Shown here piece by piece: positions 21,001-32,181 of a DNA stretch of 64,000 nt (the stretch's first letter is position 1; each line of letters starts with the position of its first letter). The stretch is from the NCBI RefSeq assembly GCF_016461825.1, contig NZ_JAEMNU010000037.1, forward strand, positions 287,324-351,323, in the 5' to 3' direction. This DNA is from Rugamonas violacea (GTDB lineage Bacteria > Pseudomonadota > Gammaproteobacteria > Burkholderiales > Burkholderiaceae_D). A program made the position numbers and the translations under genes. Below the pieces are notes generated by a model. The model worked only from the letters and a program-made list of their open reading frames with translations. It made no database searches and was not told the origin of the DNA.

Positions 21001-22097
21001 TGTTCTTCCTCAACGCCAGCGATCCGACCACCATCAACCTCTACCGCAAGGTGATGTTGGAGTGGGGCATGAAGGCGCAGAACCTGGGCCACGACCTGCT
21101 CAAGAAATTCGCCAAGAAGCAGACCAAGGCGCCCAAGCCGAGCACCGGCAAGCCGCCCGTGCGCGAGCAGGTGATCCACTTCATCAACAAGAAGATGCCG
21201 GGCAACCTGCCGAAGAAGACCGCGCGCGCCCTGCTCGACATCGAGGACGACAAGGTGATCCCGATCATCCGCAATCCGCAGGCCACCACGGCCGACACGG
21301 AGGCGGTGTTCTACTTCCCGGGCTGCGGCTCGGAGCGCCTGTTCTCGCAGGTCGGCCTGGCCACCCAGGCGATGTTGTGGGAGGTCGGCGTGCAGACCGT
21401 GTTGCCGCCGGGTTATCTGTGCTGCGGCTATCCGCAACGCGGCAACGGCGAGTTCGACAAGGCCGAGAAGATGATGACGGACAACCGCGTGCTGTTCCAC
21501 CGCATGGCCAACACGCTCAACTATCTGGACATCAAGACCGTGCTGGTTTCCTGCGGCACCTGCTACGACCAGTTGGCCACCTACGAGTTCGACAAGATCT
21601 TCCCCGGCTGCCGCATCATGGACATCCACGAGTATCTGTTGGAGAAGGGCGTCAAGCTGGAGGGCGTCAACGGCACCCGCTATATGTACCACGAGCCTTG
21701 CCACAACCCGATGAAGCTGCAGGACTCGGGCAAGACCATCAACTCGCTGATCAGCACCATCGACAACGTCAAGATCGAGAAGAACGACCGCTGCTGCGGC
21801 GACGCCGGCACCCTGGCCGTGTCGCGGCCCGACATCTCGACGCAGATCCGCTTCCGCAAGGAGGAGGAGATGATCAAGGGCGCCGACAAGCTGCGCGCCG
21901 ACGGTTTCACCGGCGAGGTGAAGATCCTCACCAGCTGCCCGGCCTGCCTGGGCGGCGTGTCGCGCTACAGCGAGGACGCCGGCACCACCGCCGACTACAT
22001 CGTCATCGAGATCGCCAAGCATCTGCTGGGCGAGAACTGGTTGCCCGACTACGTGGCCAAGGCCAACAGCGGCGGCATTGAGCGGGTGCTGGTATGA
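18072..22097 (+). CDS. FAD-linked oxidase/iron-sulfur fusion protein (DUF3683, GlcD-GlpC type)
   Basis: 1341 aa, the usual size of this betaproteobacterial fusion. An N-terminal DUF3683 region (about 15-110) is followed by an FAD_binding_4 domain with [13 protein letters not shown] near 226-238, and an FAD-oxidase C-terminal domain to about 835. Two 4Fe-4S clusters are bound by [11 protein letters not shown] (about 873) and [12 protein letters not shown] (about 934). Two CCG domains follow ([36 protein letters not shown]; about 1080-1250). It resembles D-lactate/glycolate dehydrogenases that feed the quinone pool; the substrate is unknown. The HIT gene overlaps its end by four bases. Confidence 0.88.
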   Translation: MNAPAQIQALLAETPHGPAPTRLREIPYNYTSFSDREIVIRLLGEDSWSLLDALRGSRQTGRSARMLYEVLGDIWVVRRNPYLQDDMLDNPKRRQELIDALHHRLAEVDKRRLAVDAVGEGADGEQARQRSANVEQLLKAAGKAVADFGDEFRATWDLRKRTTKILSRYTEKHNIRFDGMTRVAHVTDATDWRVEYPFVVLTPDTEDEMAGLVKGCIELGLTIIPRGGGTGYTGGAVPLTPLSAVINTEKLIDLGQVEMTVLPGLDHEYATIHSGAGVITNKVSEAAEKAGFVFAVDPTSAHASCIGGNIAMNAGGKKAVLWGTALDNLASWRMVDPNGDWLEVTRLEHNLSKIHDAPVAKFLLEWTHPNTRGASKKNAPFKTETLVIEGRKFRKEGLGKDVTDKFLSGLPGIQKEGCDGLITSGRWILHKMPKFARTVCLEFFGQARDAIPSIVEIKDYLDGLPAKGEQFKTIRLAGLEHLDERYLRAVGYSTKSKRGVLPKMALFGDIVGDDENAVAQAASEVVRIANTRVGEGFVAVSAEARKKFWLDRARTAAIAKHTNAFKINEDVVIPLNRMGEYTDGIERINIELSIKNKLQLAAALHDFIAAGNLPVGKSDDASDDRVGDAEMLGDREQQALALLEQVRARWSYTLEALDLPLAQAQARLAELGLERLLPVFAQRLEQQPNATLFDVVQDRTVRITWKQEIRAQLRQIFNGAAFKLILDEATAVHQRVLRGRVFVALHMHAGDGNVHTNLPVNSDNYEMLQDAHQAVARIMVLARSLNGVISGEHGIGITKLEFLTEDEISEFRDYKQRIDPEGRFNKGKLLNLPGLGADLRNAYTPSFGLMGHESLIMQQSDIGAIATSVKDCLRCGKCKPVCATHVPRANLLYSPRDKILATSSLIEAFLYEEQTRRGISIKHWEEFEDVADHCTVCHKCVTPCPVNIDFGDVSMNMRNLLRKMDKKSFKPMAAATMFFLNASDPTTINLYRKVMLEWGMKAQNLGHDLLKKFAKKQTKAPKPSTGKPPVREQVIHFINKKMPGNLPKKTARALLDIEDDKVIPIIRNPQATTADTEAVFYFPGCGSERLFSQVGLATQAMLWEVGVQTVLPPGYLCCGYPQRGNGEFDKAEKMMTDNRVLFHRMANTLNYLDIKTVLVSCGTCYDQLATYEFDKIFPGCRIMDIHEYLLEKGVKLEGVNGTRYMYHEPCHNPMKLQDSGKTINSLISTIDNVKIEKNDRCCGDAGTLAVSRPDISTQIRFRKEEEMIKGADKLRADGFTGEVKILTSCPACLGGVSRYSEDAGTTADYIVIEIAKHLLGENWLPDYVAKANSGGIERVLV

Positions 22098-22540
22098 CGG
22101 CCGCCTGCGACCTGTGCCAGTTGTTGGCGACGACGCCCGGCCAGACCGGCGGCGCCGTCATCTGGCGCGACAGCCAGGTGTCGGTGGTGGCCGTCGACGA
22201 GGCCGAGTATCCGGGATTCTGCCGCGTGGTCTGGAACGGCCACGTCAAGGAGATGAGCGACCTGCAGCCGCGCCAGCGGCACTGGGTGATGGACGTGGTC
22301 TGGCAGGTCGAGTTGGCGGTGCGCGAGATCATGCAACCGGAAAAGGTCAACCTGGCCAGCCTGGGCAACATGACGCCGCACGTGCACTGGCACGTCATCC
22401 CGCGCTTCCTCGACGACGCGCATTTCCCCAATCCGGTCTGGGCCACGGTCCAGCGCAGCTCGCTGCCCGAGGTGCTGGCGGCGCGCCGCGCCCTGCTGCC
22501 GCAGCTGCACGCCGACATCATCGAGCGTTTGGGCGGATAA
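22094..22540 (+). CDS. HIT family protein
   Basis: Nucleotide-binding hydrolase or transferase of the histidine triad superfamily, 148 aa. The triad is [10 protein letters not shown] with His at 96, 98 and 100. A CxxC pair near the N-terminus (CDLC) may bind zinc. It overlaps the oxidase stop by four bases (ATGA), so the two are co-translated. The in vivo substrate is unknown. Confidence 0.88.
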   Translation: MTAACDLCQLLATTPGQTGGAVIWRDSQVSVVAVDEAEYPGFCRVVWNGHVKEMSDLQPRQRHWVMDVVWQVELAVREIMQPEKVNLASLGNMTPHVHWHVIPRFLDDAHFPNPVWATVQRSSLPEVLAARRALLPQLHADIIERLGG

Positions 22541-22572
22541 TAGCGGCAGCAAGCGTGCCGCCAGACCAAGAC

Positions 22573-22635
22573 AACCCTGTGGCGCAAACCGGGGTCGGAC
22601 CCGTCGGGTCCGACCCCGGCTCGTGGCCTTGGGTT
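22573..22635 (+). repeat. Dispersed palindromic element, copy 2
   Basis: Inner stem GGGGTCGGACCC (22591-22602) with GGGTCCGACCCC (22606-22617), loop GTC. The outer stem is short, AACCC at 22573-22577 with GGGTT at 22631-22635. The conserved right-hand tail of copies 1, 3 and 4 is missing, so this copy is truncated. It lies between the HIT and DUF971 genes. Confidence 0.8.
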
Positions 22636-22693
22636 AAAGCCGGCCCGTCCCGCTCCTCCAATCAACCAAGCAACCCAAGTCCGCATCCCGCCC

Positions 22694-23128
22694 ATGAGCT
22701 TAAGTAAAAACAGCCCCCAGCCCACCGGCTTCACCGTGCACAGCAAATCCCGCCTGCTCGACGTCAGCTTCGACGACGGCGCCAGCTTCGCCATTCCCTT
22801 CGAGCTGCTGCGGGTGTATTCGCCGTCGGCCGAGGTGCGCGGCCACGGCCAGGGCCAGGAGGTGCTGCAGGTCGGCAAGCGCGAAGTCGGCATCACCGCC
22901 CTCGACCCGGTCGGCAACTACGCGGTGCAGCCGACCTTCAGCGACGGCCACAACACCGGCCTGTTCAGCTGGGACTATCTGTACAAGCTGGGCAGTGAGC
23001 AGGCCGAGCTGTGGCAGAACTACCTGACCCGCCTGCACGCCTCCGGCTTCGAAGGCGACAGCGGCCGCGAACCCGGCACCACCCTGACCGCCCCGGCCAA
23101 GGCCCACGGCTGCGGCGGCAAGCACTAA
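22694..23128 (+). CDS. DUF971 family protein
   Basis: 144 aa. The segment RLLDVSFDDGASFAIPFELLRVYSPSAEVRG, here spanning about residues 16-46, is the DUF971/gamma-butyrobetaine hydroxylase N-terminal-like fold. Family members often sit before ubiE in Burkholderiales and some have iron-sulfur maturation roles, but this one has no assigned activity. The tail ends HGCGGKH. In this genome the higBA pair and a palindromic element flank it. Confidence 0.8.
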   Translation: MSLSKNSPQPTGFTVHSKSRLLDVSFDDGASFAIPFELLRVYSPSAEVRGHGQGQEVLQVGKREVGITALDPVGNYAVQPTFSDGHNTGLFSWDYLYKLGSEQAELWQNYLTRLHASGFEGDSGREPGTTLTAPAKAHGCGGKH

Positions 23129-23231
23129 ACCAGGCAGCGAAACGGCGGGCCTGTTGCTGTTCATCTGAGCGCGCGCAACCGCGCTTTGTTGAGGAATTGA
23201 CGGTGATGAGGGGCGGTATTAACGTCGCGGC

Positions 23232-23513
23232 ATGATCCTCAATTTTCGCGATAAGATGACAGCGCTGGTGTGGAATGGCACATTGGTGCATGGATTGCCG
23301 GTGACGGTACAAAATGTTGCCCGGCGAAAGTTGAGAATGCTGAACAGTGCCTTGCTGCTTGGCGACTTGCGGGCGCCGCCGGGCAATCGCCTAGAGGCCT
23401 TGAAGGGCGCGCGCAAGGGGCAATATAGTATTCGCATCAACCAGCAGTGGCGCATCTGTTTCCTCTGGCAGGATGGGGATTGCGCCGAGGTCGAGATAGT
23501 CGACTATCACTAG
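23232..23513 (+). CDS. higB: HigB-type toxin (RelE superfamily)
   Basis: 93 aa plasmid-maintenance-killer type toxin: RLEALKGARKGQYSIRIN followed by QWRICFLW and a C-terminal EIVDYH, the layout of host-inhibition HigB mRNA interferases. It precedes its antitoxin, as usual for higBA, with 11 bases between. Codon choice is less G/C-biased than in neighbours, consistent with acquisition. The pair splits the otherwise conserved DUF971-ubiE order. Confidence 0.9.
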   Translation: MILNFRDKMTALVWNGTLVHGLPVTVQNVARRKLRMLNSALLLGDLRAPPGNRLEALKGARKGQYSIRINQQWRICFLWQDGDCAEVEIVDYH

Positions 23514-23524
23514 CGGAGAACTTG

Positions 23525-23821
23525 ATGGCGAAATTGAAGAATATCCATCCAGGGGAGATTCTGCTGGAGGAATTTCTTAAACCGATGGGCATCAGCCAGA
23601 ATGCACTGGCCCGCGCCATTGGCGTACCTTCGCGCCGCATCAATGACATCGTTTTGGAAAAACGTGGCATCAGCGCCGACACGGCGCTACGTCTGGCGCG
23701 CACCTTCGGCACCAGCGAATCTTTTTGGATGGGCTTGCAGGTCGACTTTGAGCTGGAAAAGGCGCGACAGGAGATCGGCACCCATTTGAAGGCGATTCAG
23801 CGCCTGTCCGCGCCCGGATAG
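23525..23821 (+). CDS. higA: HigA-type antitoxin, XRE/Cro helix-turn-helix
   Basis: 98 aa. NIHPGEILLEEFLKPMGIS opens the HigA family domain; the helix-turn-helix is about residues 20-60 (SQNALARAIGVPSRRINDIV). It neutralises HigB and represses the pair by family precedent. The ATG at 23525 is used; an in-frame upstream extension overlaps higB and is not conserved. Confidence 0.92.
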   Translation: MAKLKNIHPGEILLEEFLKPMGISQNALARAIGVPSRRINDIVLEKRGISADTALRLARTFGTSESFWMGLQVDFELEKARQEIGTHLKAIQRLSAPG

Positions 23822-23864
23822 TGGCGCTTTGCAGGAATCGGAATCCAACGGGGCGGGCCGCTTG

Positions 23865-23870
23865 TATAAT
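23865..23870 (+). promoter_or_regulatory. Probable -10 element for ubiE
   Basis: A perfect TATAAT, 27 bases before the ubiE ATG and downstream of higA, with no clear -35. It would allow ubiE to be expressed independently of the inserted toxin-antitoxin pair. Confidence 0.4.
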
Positions 23871-23896
23871 GCAGGCAAACTAACAGGCCGCCCAAT

Positions 23897-24631
23897 ATGA
23901 CCAATACCACCCATTTCGGTTACAAAACCGTCGCTGAAGACGACAAAGTCCGCGAAGTCGCCAAGGTTTTCCACTCCGTCGCCGCCAAATACGATGTGAT
24001 GAACGATCTCATGTCGGCCGGCCTGCACCGTTTGTGGAAGACCTTCACCATCGCCCACGCCGGCGTGCGTCCCGGCTTCAAGGTGCTCGACATCGCCGGC
24101 GGCACCGGCGACCTGGCCAAGGCCTTCGCCAAGCAGGCCGGCCCGTCCGGCGAGGTCTGGCTGACCGACATCAACGAGTCGATGTTGCGCGTCGGCCGCG
24201 ACCGTCTCTTGAATCGCGGCCTGTTGACCCCCACCTTGTTGTGTGACGCGGAAAAATTGCCCTTCCCGGACAATTATTTCGACCGCGTCAGCGTCGCCTT
24301 CGGCCTGCGCAACATGACCCACAAGGACCAGGCGCTGGCCGAGATGCGCCGCGTGCTCAAGCCGGGCGGCAAGTTGCTGGTGCTGGAATTCTCCAAGGTG
24401 CCGGCGGCCTTGCAAAAACCATATGACCTGTATTCCTTCCAGGTGCTGCCGTGGCTGGGTCAAAAGATCGCCGGCGACGCCGAAAGCTACCGCTATCTGG
24501 CCGAGTCGATCCGCATGCATCCGGACCAGGAGACCCTGAAGACGATGATGCAGGACGCCGGGCTGGAAAAAGTCCAGTATTACAATCTGACGGCAGGTGT
24601 GGCCGCTTTACACACCGGTATCAAACTGTAA
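23897..24631 (+). CDS. ubiE: Ubiquinone/menaquinone C-methyltransferase UbiE
   Basis: SAM-dependent C-methylation of the quinone ring in ubiquinone biosynthesis. 244 aa. The SAM motif [12 protein letters not shown] is at 63-74, and the UbiE signature regions are [20 protein letters not shown] and [12 protein letters not shown]. It heads the ubiE-Tim44-ubiJ-ubiB group. Confidence 0.96.
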   Translation: MTNTTHFGYKTVAEDDKVREVAKVFHSVAAKYDVMNDLMSAGLHRLWKTFTIAHAGVRPGFKVLDIAGGTGDLAKAFAKQAGPSGEVWLTDINESMLRVGRDRLLNRGLLTPTLLCDAEKLPFPDNYFDRVSVAFGLRNMTHKDQALAEMRRVLKPGGKLLVLEFSKVPAALQKPYDLYSFQVLPWLGQKIAGDAESYRYLAESIRMHPDQETLKTMMQDAGLEKVQYYNLTAGVAALHTGIKL

Positions 24632-24653
24632 GACTTTTGTAGGAAGCAAAGAT

Positions 24654-25625
24654 ATGAACATGAAGAAAATCCTGATCGGCGCCATGCTGGCCGTGTCCGC
24701 CTTTTCGATGATGGCCGAGTCGATCGCCCGTCCCATGGGCGGTGGCCGCTCGATCGGCCGCCAGTCGTCCAACGTCAGCCGCACGGCGCCAACGCCGGCC
24801 CAGCAGGCGCCGCGTCCGGCCGCCGCGCCGGCCCCGGCGCCCGCCGCGCCAGCCATCCCGCCCAAGCCGGCCAGCCCTTGGAAGGGTATCCTGGGCGGCG
24901 CGCTGCTCGGTCTGGGCGTGGGCGCCTTGCTGTCGCACTTCGGCATGGGCGGCGCCCTGGGCAGCATGTTCGGCTCGATCATCATGCTCGCCCTGCTGGC
25001 CGGCGCGGCCTTCTTCATCATCCGCATGATCCGCAACCGCAGCGCCGGCAACGCGCCGGCCGCGCCCGGCGCCTTCGGCGGCGGCGGCAATGGCAACTTC
25101 GGCGGCGGTGGCTTCAGCAACGCCATGCCGCAGGGCGCCGGCGCCACGCCGGAAATCGGTTCGCGCCTGCCTAGCCAGGCCTTCGAGCCGCTGCAAGCGG
25201 GCTCGTCGGGCGTGGCCCTGGACAAGCCGGTCGCCCACACGCCGTGGGGCGTGCCGGCCGACTTCGACGCGCCGGCCTTCCTGCGCGTGGCCAAGAGCAA
25301 CTTCATCCGCCTGCAGGCGGCCTGGGACAAGGGCGACGTCGCCGACATCCGCGAGTTCACCACGCCCGAGGTGTTCGCCGAGCTGAAGATGCAGATCAGC
25401 GAGCGCGGCGCGCAGGCCGACTTCACCGACGTGGTCAGCATCGACGCCGAGCTGCTCGGCATCGAGACGGCCGCCAACGAGTACCTGGCCAGCGTCAAGT
25501 TCATCGGCAGCATCAAGTCGGCGCCGACCGCCGCCGCCGAACCCTTCCAGGAGGTGTGGAACCTGAGCAAGCCGGTGTCCGGCGGCGGCGGCTGGATGCT
25601 GGCAGGTATCCAGCAACTGTCCTGA
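24654..25625 (+). CDS. Tim44-like domain membrane protein
   Basis: 323 aa. N-terminal signal or anchor (MNMKKILIGAMLAVSAFSMM), a long Pro/Ala linker at about 40-80, a glycine-rich hydrophobic region with membrane segments at about 85-130, and a C-terminal Tim44-like fold (about 200-320) with LRVAKSNFIRLQAAWDKGD. The family is widespread between ubiE and ubiJ in Burkholderiales; its role is not established. The ATG follows an AGGAAGC ribosome site. Confidence 0.8.
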   Translation: MNMKKILIGAMLAVSAFSMMAESIARPMGGGRSIGRQSSNVSRTAPTPAQQAPRPAAAPAPAPAAPAIPPKPASPWKGILGGALLGLGVGALLSHFGMGGALGSMFGSIIMLALLAGAAFFIIRMIRNRSAGNAPAAPGAFGGGGNGNFGGGGFSNAMPQGAGATPEIGSRLPSQAFEPLQAGSSGVALDKPVAHTPWGVPADFDAPAFLRVAKSNFIRLQAAWDKGDVADIREFTTPEVFAELKMQISERGAQADFTDVVSIDAELLGIETAANEYLASVKFIGSIKSAPTAAAEPFQEVWNLSKPVSGGGGWMLAGIQQLS

Positions 25626-25690
25626 CACTCGCGGGTGCAGGTAATTTGACCAGGCCGCCGGGATATTGCCCGGCGAACTGGTAAGATCAA

Positions 25691-25722
25691 GACCGCCCAC
25701 TTTTCGGGCGGTTTTGTTTTTT
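25691..25722 (+). terminator. Terminator after the Tim44-like gene, abutting ubiJ
   Basis: ACCGCCC (25692-25698) pairs with GGGCGGT (25706-25712) over a seven-base loop, followed by TTTTGTTTTTT. It ends only 13 bases before the ubiJ ATG, so either ubiJ-ubiB depend on read-through or a promoter inside the hairpin region is missed. Confidence 0.8.
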
Positions 25723-25735
25723 GAGCGGCGAACGC

Positions 25736-26398
25736 ATGACACCACCGAATTCATCCCATTTCCCCTCCCTCCCGGACGCGGCCGCGCCCGTCATCGCCAC
25801 CGTCAACCACCTGTTGGCCCAGGAACCCTGGGCGCGGCGGGAATTGCTGCGGCACGCGGGCAAGGTCGCCTGTGTCGACGCCGGCAGCCTGGCGCTGCGC
25901 CTGCGCGTCGGCGGCGACGGTCTGCTGGAGGCGGCCCCGGCCGAACAGGAGGCCGCCGTCACCATCCGCGTCAAGCTGTCCGACCTGCCGCTGATCCTGC
26001 GGCAGCGCGAGCGCGCCTTCTCCTACGTCAAGATCGACGGCGACGCCGAGTTCGCCAACGCCATCTCCAGCCTGTCCAAATCGCTGCGCTGGGAGGCCGA
26101 GCACGACCTGGAGAAAGTGATCGGCCCGGTCGCCGCCGTGCGCGTGGTGGCCGGCGCCAAGGCCGCCTTCGGCGCCGTCAAGGCGGGCCAGCGCAAGCTG
26201 GCCGAGAACCTCGCCGAATATTTCCTCGACGAGCAGCCGATGCTGCTGCGTCCGGCCGTGGTGGCGGCCTTCTCGGCCGACGTGGCGCGCCTGCGCGACG
26301 ACGTCGAACGGGCCGCCAAGCGCCTGGCCAAGCTGGAGCAGAAGCTGGCGGCGCGCGCGGCCGCCACACCCCCGCAACACGATACGGACCCTCAATGA
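25736..26398 (+). CDS. ubiJ: Ubiquinone biosynthesis accessory factor UbiJ (SCP2 domain)
   Basis: 220 aa with a sterol-carrier SCP2-like domain at about 20-120 and a C-terminal coiled coil (about 180-210). UbiJ binds polyprenylated intermediates and helps assemble the Ubi metabolon. It overlaps ubiB (ATGA). A TTG 15 bases upstream is in frame but lies in the terminator T-tract, so the ATG is chosen. Confidence 0.85.
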   Translation: MTPPNSSHFPSLPDAAAPVIATVNHLLAQEPWARRELLRHAGKVACVDAGSLALRLRVGGDGLLEAAPAEQEAAVTIRVKLSDLPLILRQRERAFSYVKIDGDAEFANAISSLSKSLRWEAEHDLEKVIGPVAAVRVVAGAKAAFGAVKAGQRKLAENLAEYFLDEQPMLLRPAVVAAFSADVARLRDDVERAAKRLAKLEQKLAARAAATPPQHDTDPQ

Positions 26399-27963
26399 TC
26401 TTGAAATTCCTGCGCCTGCTGAAAATCCTCCGCGTCGCCGTCCGCTACGGCCTCGACGAAATCGCCATCTCCGGCCTGAAGGTGCCGCGCATCGCCAAGC
26501 TGATCGACACCGTCATCTTCTGGCGCGACATCTCGGCGCCGCGCGGCGAACGGCTGCGCATGGCGCTCGAAGACCTCGGTCCGATCTTCGTCAAGTTCGG
26601 CCAGGTGCTGTCGACCCGGCGCGACCTGATTCCGCTCGACCTGGTCGAGGAGCTGGCCAAGCTGCAGGACCGGGTGCCGCCGTTCCCCTCCGACCTGGCC
26701 ATCGCGCAGATCCAGAAGTCGCTCGGCGCCCACCCGGACCAGCTGTTCGCCTCGTTCGAACGGACCCCGGTGGCCTCCGCCTCGATCGCCCAGGTGCACT
26801 TCGCCACCTTGAAGGACGGCAAGCAGGTGGCCGTCAAGGTGCTGCGCCCCGGCATGAAGAAGTCGATCGACGAGGACGTCGCGCTGATGCACATCGCCGC
26901 CGAGTGGATCGGCCGCATCTGGGCCGACAGCAAGCGCCTCAAGCCGAAGGAGGTGGTGGCCGAGTTCGACAAATACCTGCACGACGAGCTCGACCTGATG
27001 CGCGAGGCGGCCAACGCCAGCCAGCTGCGGCGCAACTTCGCCGGCTCCGACCTGCTGCTGGTGCCGGAGATGTACTGGGACTATTGCTCCAGCAGCGTGA
27101 TCGTCATGGAGCGCATGCACGGCATCCCGGTGTCGCAGATCGACCGGCTGGAAGCGGCCGGCGTCGACCTGAAAAAGTTGTCGAGCGACGGCGTGGAGAT
27201 CTTCTTCACCCAGGTGTTCCGCGACGGCTTCTTCCACGCCGACATGCACCCCGGCAATATCCTGGTGTCGATCGAACCGGCCACCTTCGGCCGCTACATC
27301 GCGCTCGACTTCGGCATCGTCGGCACCCTGAACGACTTCGACAAGGACTACCTGTCGCAGAACTTCCTGGCCTTCTTCCGCCGCGACTACAAGCGCGTCG
27401 CCGAGGCCCACATCGAGTCCGGCTGGGCACCCAAGGAAACCCGCGTCGACGAGCTCGAATCGGCCGTGCGCGCCTGCTGCGAGCCGATCTTCGACCGGCC
27501 GCTGAAGGACATCTCCTTCGGCCAGATCCTGCTGCGCCTGTTCCAGACCTCGCGCCGCTTCAACGTCGAGGTGCAGCCGCAACTGGTGCTGCTGCAAAAG
27601 ACCCTGCTCAACATCGAAGGCCTGGGGCGCCAGCTCGACCCCGACCTCGACCTGTGGAAGACCGCCAAGCCCTACCTGGAAAACTGGATGGCCGAGCAGG
27701 TCGGCTGGCAAGGCATGTGGCAGCGCCTGAAGGCCGAGGCGCCGCGCTACACCCACATCCTGCCGCAACTGCCGCGCCTGCTGCACCGCGCGCTGGAGCA
27801 GGGCGGCGAGCCGGCGGCCGACAACAGCGAACTGATCAAAACGCTGATCGGCGAACAGCAGCGCACCAATCGACTGCTCAGCCTGGTGATCTATTTCGCC
27901 GGCGCCTTCGCCATCGGCGTGCTCGGCTTCCAGCTCTACCTGCGCTGGCAGCACATGCAGTAA
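26395..27963 (+). CDS. ubiB: Ubiquinone biosynthesis kinase-like protein UbiB
   Basis: Atypical ABC1/ADCK kinase-like ATPase needed for ubiquinone synthesis. 522 aa. KFGQ motif at 67-70 ([16 protein letters not shown]), Ala-rich loop [10 protein letters not shown], and the catalytic region [11 protein letters not shown] with DFGIVG. A C-terminal membrane helix runs about 495-516. It starts within the ubiJ stop. Confidence 0.95.
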   Translation: MILKFLRLLKILRVAVRYGLDEIAISGLKVPRIAKLIDTVIFWRDISAPRGERLRMALEDLGPIFVKFGQVLSTRRDLIPLDLVEELAKLQDRVPPFPSDLAIAQIQKSLGAHPDQLFASFERTPVASASIAQVHFATLKDGKQVAVKVLRPGMKKSIDEDVALMHIAAEWIGRIWADSKRLKPKEVVAEFDKYLHDELDLMREAANASQLRRNFAGSDLLLVPEMYWDYCSSSVIVMERMHGIPVSQIDRLEAAGVDLKKLSSDGVEIFFTQVFRDGFFHADMHPGNILVSIEPATFGRYIALDFGIVGTLNDFDKDYLSQNFLAFFRRDYKRVAEAHIESGWAPKETRVDELESAVRACCEPIFDRPLKDISFGQILLRLFQTSRRFNVEVQPQLVLLQKTLLNIEGLGRQLDPDLDLWKTAKPYLENWMAEQVGWQGMWQRLKAEAPRYTHILPQLPRLLHRALEQGGEPAADNSELIKTLIGEQQRTNRLLSLVIYFAGAFAIGVLGFQLYLRWQHMQ

Positions 27964-27983
27964 ATGAATCAAAGGCGGCAAAC

Positions 27984-28580
27984 ATGCAACAATTTCATGA
28001 ACGCGACCCGCTGACGCCGGCCTTCTGGGACGAGCGCTTCGCCGGCAATTTCACCCCCTGGGACAGGGGCGGCGTGCCGCAGGCGCTGCGCGATTTCGCC
28101 GCCGCCGCGCCGACGCCGTTGACCACCCTGATTCCCGGCTGCGGTTCGGCCCACGAGCTGGCCTGCCTGGCCGAAGCCGGTTGGGACGTGACCGCCATCG
28201 ACTTCTCGCCGGCGGCGGTGGCCGCCGCCAAGGCCGCCGTCGGCCCTTGGGCGGGCAGGGTGGTCGAAGCCGACTTCTTCGCCTGGCGGCCGGCCGCGCC
28301 GCTGCAACTGATCTACGAACGGGCCTTCCTGTGCGCCATGCCGCGCGCACTGTGGCCGCGGGTGGCGGCGCGCTGGGCCGAGCTGCTGGCGCCCGGCGCC
28401 CTGCTGGCCGGCTATTTCTTTTTCGACAATGCGGCCAAGGGGCCGCCGTTCGGCATCGCCCGCGAACAGCTCGACGCGCTGCTGGCGCCGCACTTCGACT
28501 GCGTCGAGGACGCCGCCGTGGCCGACTCGATCGCCGTCTTCGAGGGCAAGGAGCGCTGGCTGGTCTGGCGCCGCCGCTGA
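27984..28580 (+). CDS. TPMT-family class I SAM-dependent methyltransferase
   Basis: 198 aa, related to thiopurine S-methyltransferases. FWDERFAGNFTPWDRGGVPQ, within about residues 14-33, is the family N-terminal signature, and TLIPGCGSAHELACLAEAG (about 47-65) the SAM-binding loop. It follows ubiB by 20 bases with an AAAGGCGG ribosome site. The substrate is unknown; possible targets include thiols or chalcogen compounds. Confidence 0.82.
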   Translation: MQQFHERDPLTPAFWDERFAGNFTPWDRGGVPQALRDFAAAAPTPLTTLIPGCGSAHELACLAEAGWDVTAIDFSPAAVAAAKAAVGPWAGRVVEADFFAWRPAAPLQLIYERAFLCAMPRALWPRVAARWAELLAPGALLAGYFFFDNAAKGPPFGIAREQLDALLAPHFDCVEDAAVADSIAVFEGKERWLVWRRR

Positions 28581-28641
28581 CGCCGTGTTGCCCGGCCGCC
28601 CGGCGGCCAGCGGAAAACCGCGATGGGCCGGAAAAAAGCTT

Positions 28642-28647
28642 TATAAT
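28642..28647 (+). promoter_or_regulatory. Probable -10 element for the FmdB-family gene
   Basis: A perfect TATAAT, 33 bases before the ATG, in an A/T-rich patch. No clear -35 at 16-18 bases. Confidence 0.4.
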
Positions 28648-28680
28648 TCAGGGTTTTTGATGATTTTTGCGGAGTAATAG

Positions 28681-28983
28681 ATGCCGATCTACGCTTACCG
28701 CTGCGAGGAATGTGGCTTTGCCAAGGATGTCTTGCAAAAGATCTCCGACCCGCAGCTGACTGATTGCCCGACGTGTGGCAAGGCAAGTTTTAAGAAACAA
28801 CTGACCGCCGCCGGTTTCCAGCTGAAGGGTACCGGTTGGTACGCCACCGATTTCCGTGGCGGCACCGCGCCGGCCACCGGCGTCTCCAGCGGTCCGGTGG
28901 AGGGCGCCGCCAAGGCCGACGCCGCCCCGGCGCCGGCCGCGCCGGCCGCCGCCGCGCCGTCCGGCAACTCGGGAGCCGACTAA
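28681..28983 (+). CDS. FmdB-family zinc ribbon protein
   Basis: 100 aa. MPIYAYRCEECGF opens a zinc ribbon with Cys at 8, 11, 29 and 32. The C-terminal third is Ala/Pro-rich low complexity. The ribosome site is GGAG. The family is a putative regulator by old annotation, but its function is untested. It is conserved before DUF502 and aspS in Burkholderiales. Confidence 0.88.
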   Translation: MPIYAYRCEECGFAKDVLQKISDPQLTDCPTCGKASFKKQLTAAGFQLKGTGWYATDFRGGTAPATGVSSGPVEGAAKADAAPAPAAPAAAAPSGNSGAD

Positions 28984-29056
28984 ACCAGAGGATCTGCTCA
29001 GGCCGGGCGGACGCGGCATCTTGCCGCCGCCGCCATCACCCTTCACCGAGAACACG

Positions 29057-29674
29057 ATGCGCAAATATTTTATTACCGGTTTGCTGATACTGGTGCCGCT
29101 GGCGATCACCGCCTGGGTGCTGAATCTGGTGATCGGCACCATGGACCAATCGCTGTTGATCGTGCCCGAGCGCTGGCAGCCGCGCACCCTGATCGGCTTC
29201 GACATCCCCGGCCTGGGCACCATGCTGACGGTGTTGATCGTGTTCCTGACCGGCCTGTTGACCAACAACCTGGTCGGTAATTATGTGGTCAAGCTGTGGG
29301 AGCGCCTGTTGCAGCGCATCCCGGTGGTCAGCTCCCTGTACGGCAGCGTCAAGCAGGTCTCCGACACCTTGTTCTCGTCGTCCGGCAACGCCTTCCGCAA
29401 GGCCGTGCTGGTGCCGTATCCGCACCAGAACTCCTGGACCATCGCCTTCCTCACCGGCACGCCGGGCGGCGATGTGAAGAACCACCTGGTGGGCGACTAT
29501 GTCAGCGTGTATGTGCCGACCACGCCCAACCCCACGTCGGGCTTCTTCCTGATGATGGCGCGCAAGGATGTGGTCGAGCTCGATATGAGCGTCGATACCG
29601 CCCTGAAATACATCGTCTCGATGGGTGTGGTGGCGCCGGATGCGCCGCCGGCCAACGAGGCGGCCAGCAAATGA
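29057..29674 (+). CDS. DUF502 family membrane protein
   Basis: 205 aa with two N-terminal membrane segments (about 3-25 and 50-75), then a soluble domain containing RIPVVSSLYGSVKQVSDT and SGFFLMMARKDV. The family is found across bacteria and in plants (LCV-like), with no assigned biochemical activity. It sits between fmdB and aspS. Confidence 0.85.
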   Translation: MRKYFITGLLILVPLAITAWVLNLVIGTMDQSLLIVPERWQPRTLIGFDIPGLGTMLTVLIVFLTGLLTNNLVGNYVVKLWERLLQRIPVVSSLYGSVKQVSDTLFSSSGNAFRKAVLVPYPHQNSWTIAFLTGTPGGDVKNHLVGDYVSVYVPTTPNPTSGFFLMMARKDVVELDMSVDTALKYIVSMGVVAPDAPPANEAASK

Positions 29675-29739
29675 ACGCGCCGCGCCTCGTTGCGGCGAAC
29701 TGAGAATCAAACGAAATTTAACCTGAACTGAGAAATAAC

Positions 29740-31548
<1,809 letters not shown>

Positions 31549-31592
31549 TCTAGTTCTGTTGCGTCCGCTCCGGCGGACGCGGCGTGATCTTC

Positions 31593-31621
31593 AAAAGGCG
31601 CACTGGTTGCGCCTTTTCTTT
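31593..31621 (+). terminator. Terminator after aspS, abutting nudB
   Basis: AAAAGGCGCA (31593-31602) pairs with TGCGCCTTTT (31608-31617) over a five-base loop, ending in TTTTCTTTT. A second hairpin, GCGTCCGC/GCGGACGC, lies at 31561-31580. It ends ten bases before the nudB ATG. Confidence 0.8.
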
Positions 31622-31630
31622 TGCCCGAAC

Positions 31631-32086
31631 ATGAAGCCATACAAGATTCCCGAATCCGTGCTGGTGGTGATCCACACCGCCGACCTGCAGGTGTTGCTGA
31701 TCGAGCGGGCCGACAAGCCCGGCTTCTGGCAGTCGGTCACCGGCTCGCTCGACGCGCCCGACGAGCCGCTGGCGCAAACCGCCGCGCGCGAACTGTTCGA
31801 GGAGACCGGCATCGCCGCCGACGCCGAACGCATCGTGCTGCGCGACTGGCACTTGTCGAACATCTACACCATCTATCCCGTCTGGCGCCACCGCTACGCC
31901 CCCGGCGTGACGGAAAACACCGAGCACGTGTTCAGCGTCGAAGTGCCGCGCGACATCGCCGTCACCCTCAGCGCGCGCGAACACCTGAACCATTGCTGGC
32001 TGCCGTATCTCGACGCGGCCGACAAATGCTTCTCCTCGTCGAACGCCGAAGCCATCCTGCAACTGCCCCAGCAGCTCAAGCGCTAA
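31631..32086 (+). CDS. nudB: Dihydroneopterin triphosphate diphosphatase
   Basis: Nudix hydrolase that removes pyrophosphate from dihydroneopterin triphosphate in folate synthesis. 151 aa (E. coli 150). FWQSVTGSL precedes the Nudix helix AARELFEETGI; the spacing from the Gly to the first Glu is one residue longer than the strict consensus. The ATG at 31631 gives MKPYKIPESVLVVIH, the standard NudB N-terminus. Confidence 0.9.
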   Translation: MKPYKIPESVLVVIHTADLQVLLIERADKPGFWQSVTGSLDAPDEPLAQTAARELFEETGIAADAERIVLRDWHLSNIYTIYPVWRHRYAPGVTENTEHVFSVEVPRDIAVTLSAREHLNHCWLPYLDAADKCFSSSNAEAILQLPQQLKR

Positions 32087-32181
32087 TGCGTTGCTAAGCC
32101 CGTCCGCCTTTGCGCGGACACAATGGCCCACGGTGGGGCCGGTCTTAGCATGGCAGTCTGCCCGCCGAGGACTCGCTTGCC

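Noticed and set aside
18042..22022. A 1326-codon open frame antisense to the FAD/Fe-S oxidase, and a parallel 1145-codon frame on the same strand as the oxidase
   Set aside because: Both are shadows created by high GC and few stop codons. Their translations are low-complexity His/Gln/Val or Arg/Pro/Gly-rich and match no family, while the oxidase frame carries clear domains.
23197..23222. TTGACG and TATTAA before higB as a sigma-70 promoter
   Set aside because: The spacing is 14 bases, too short for a confident call; higBA needs a promoter nearby but this one is not secure.
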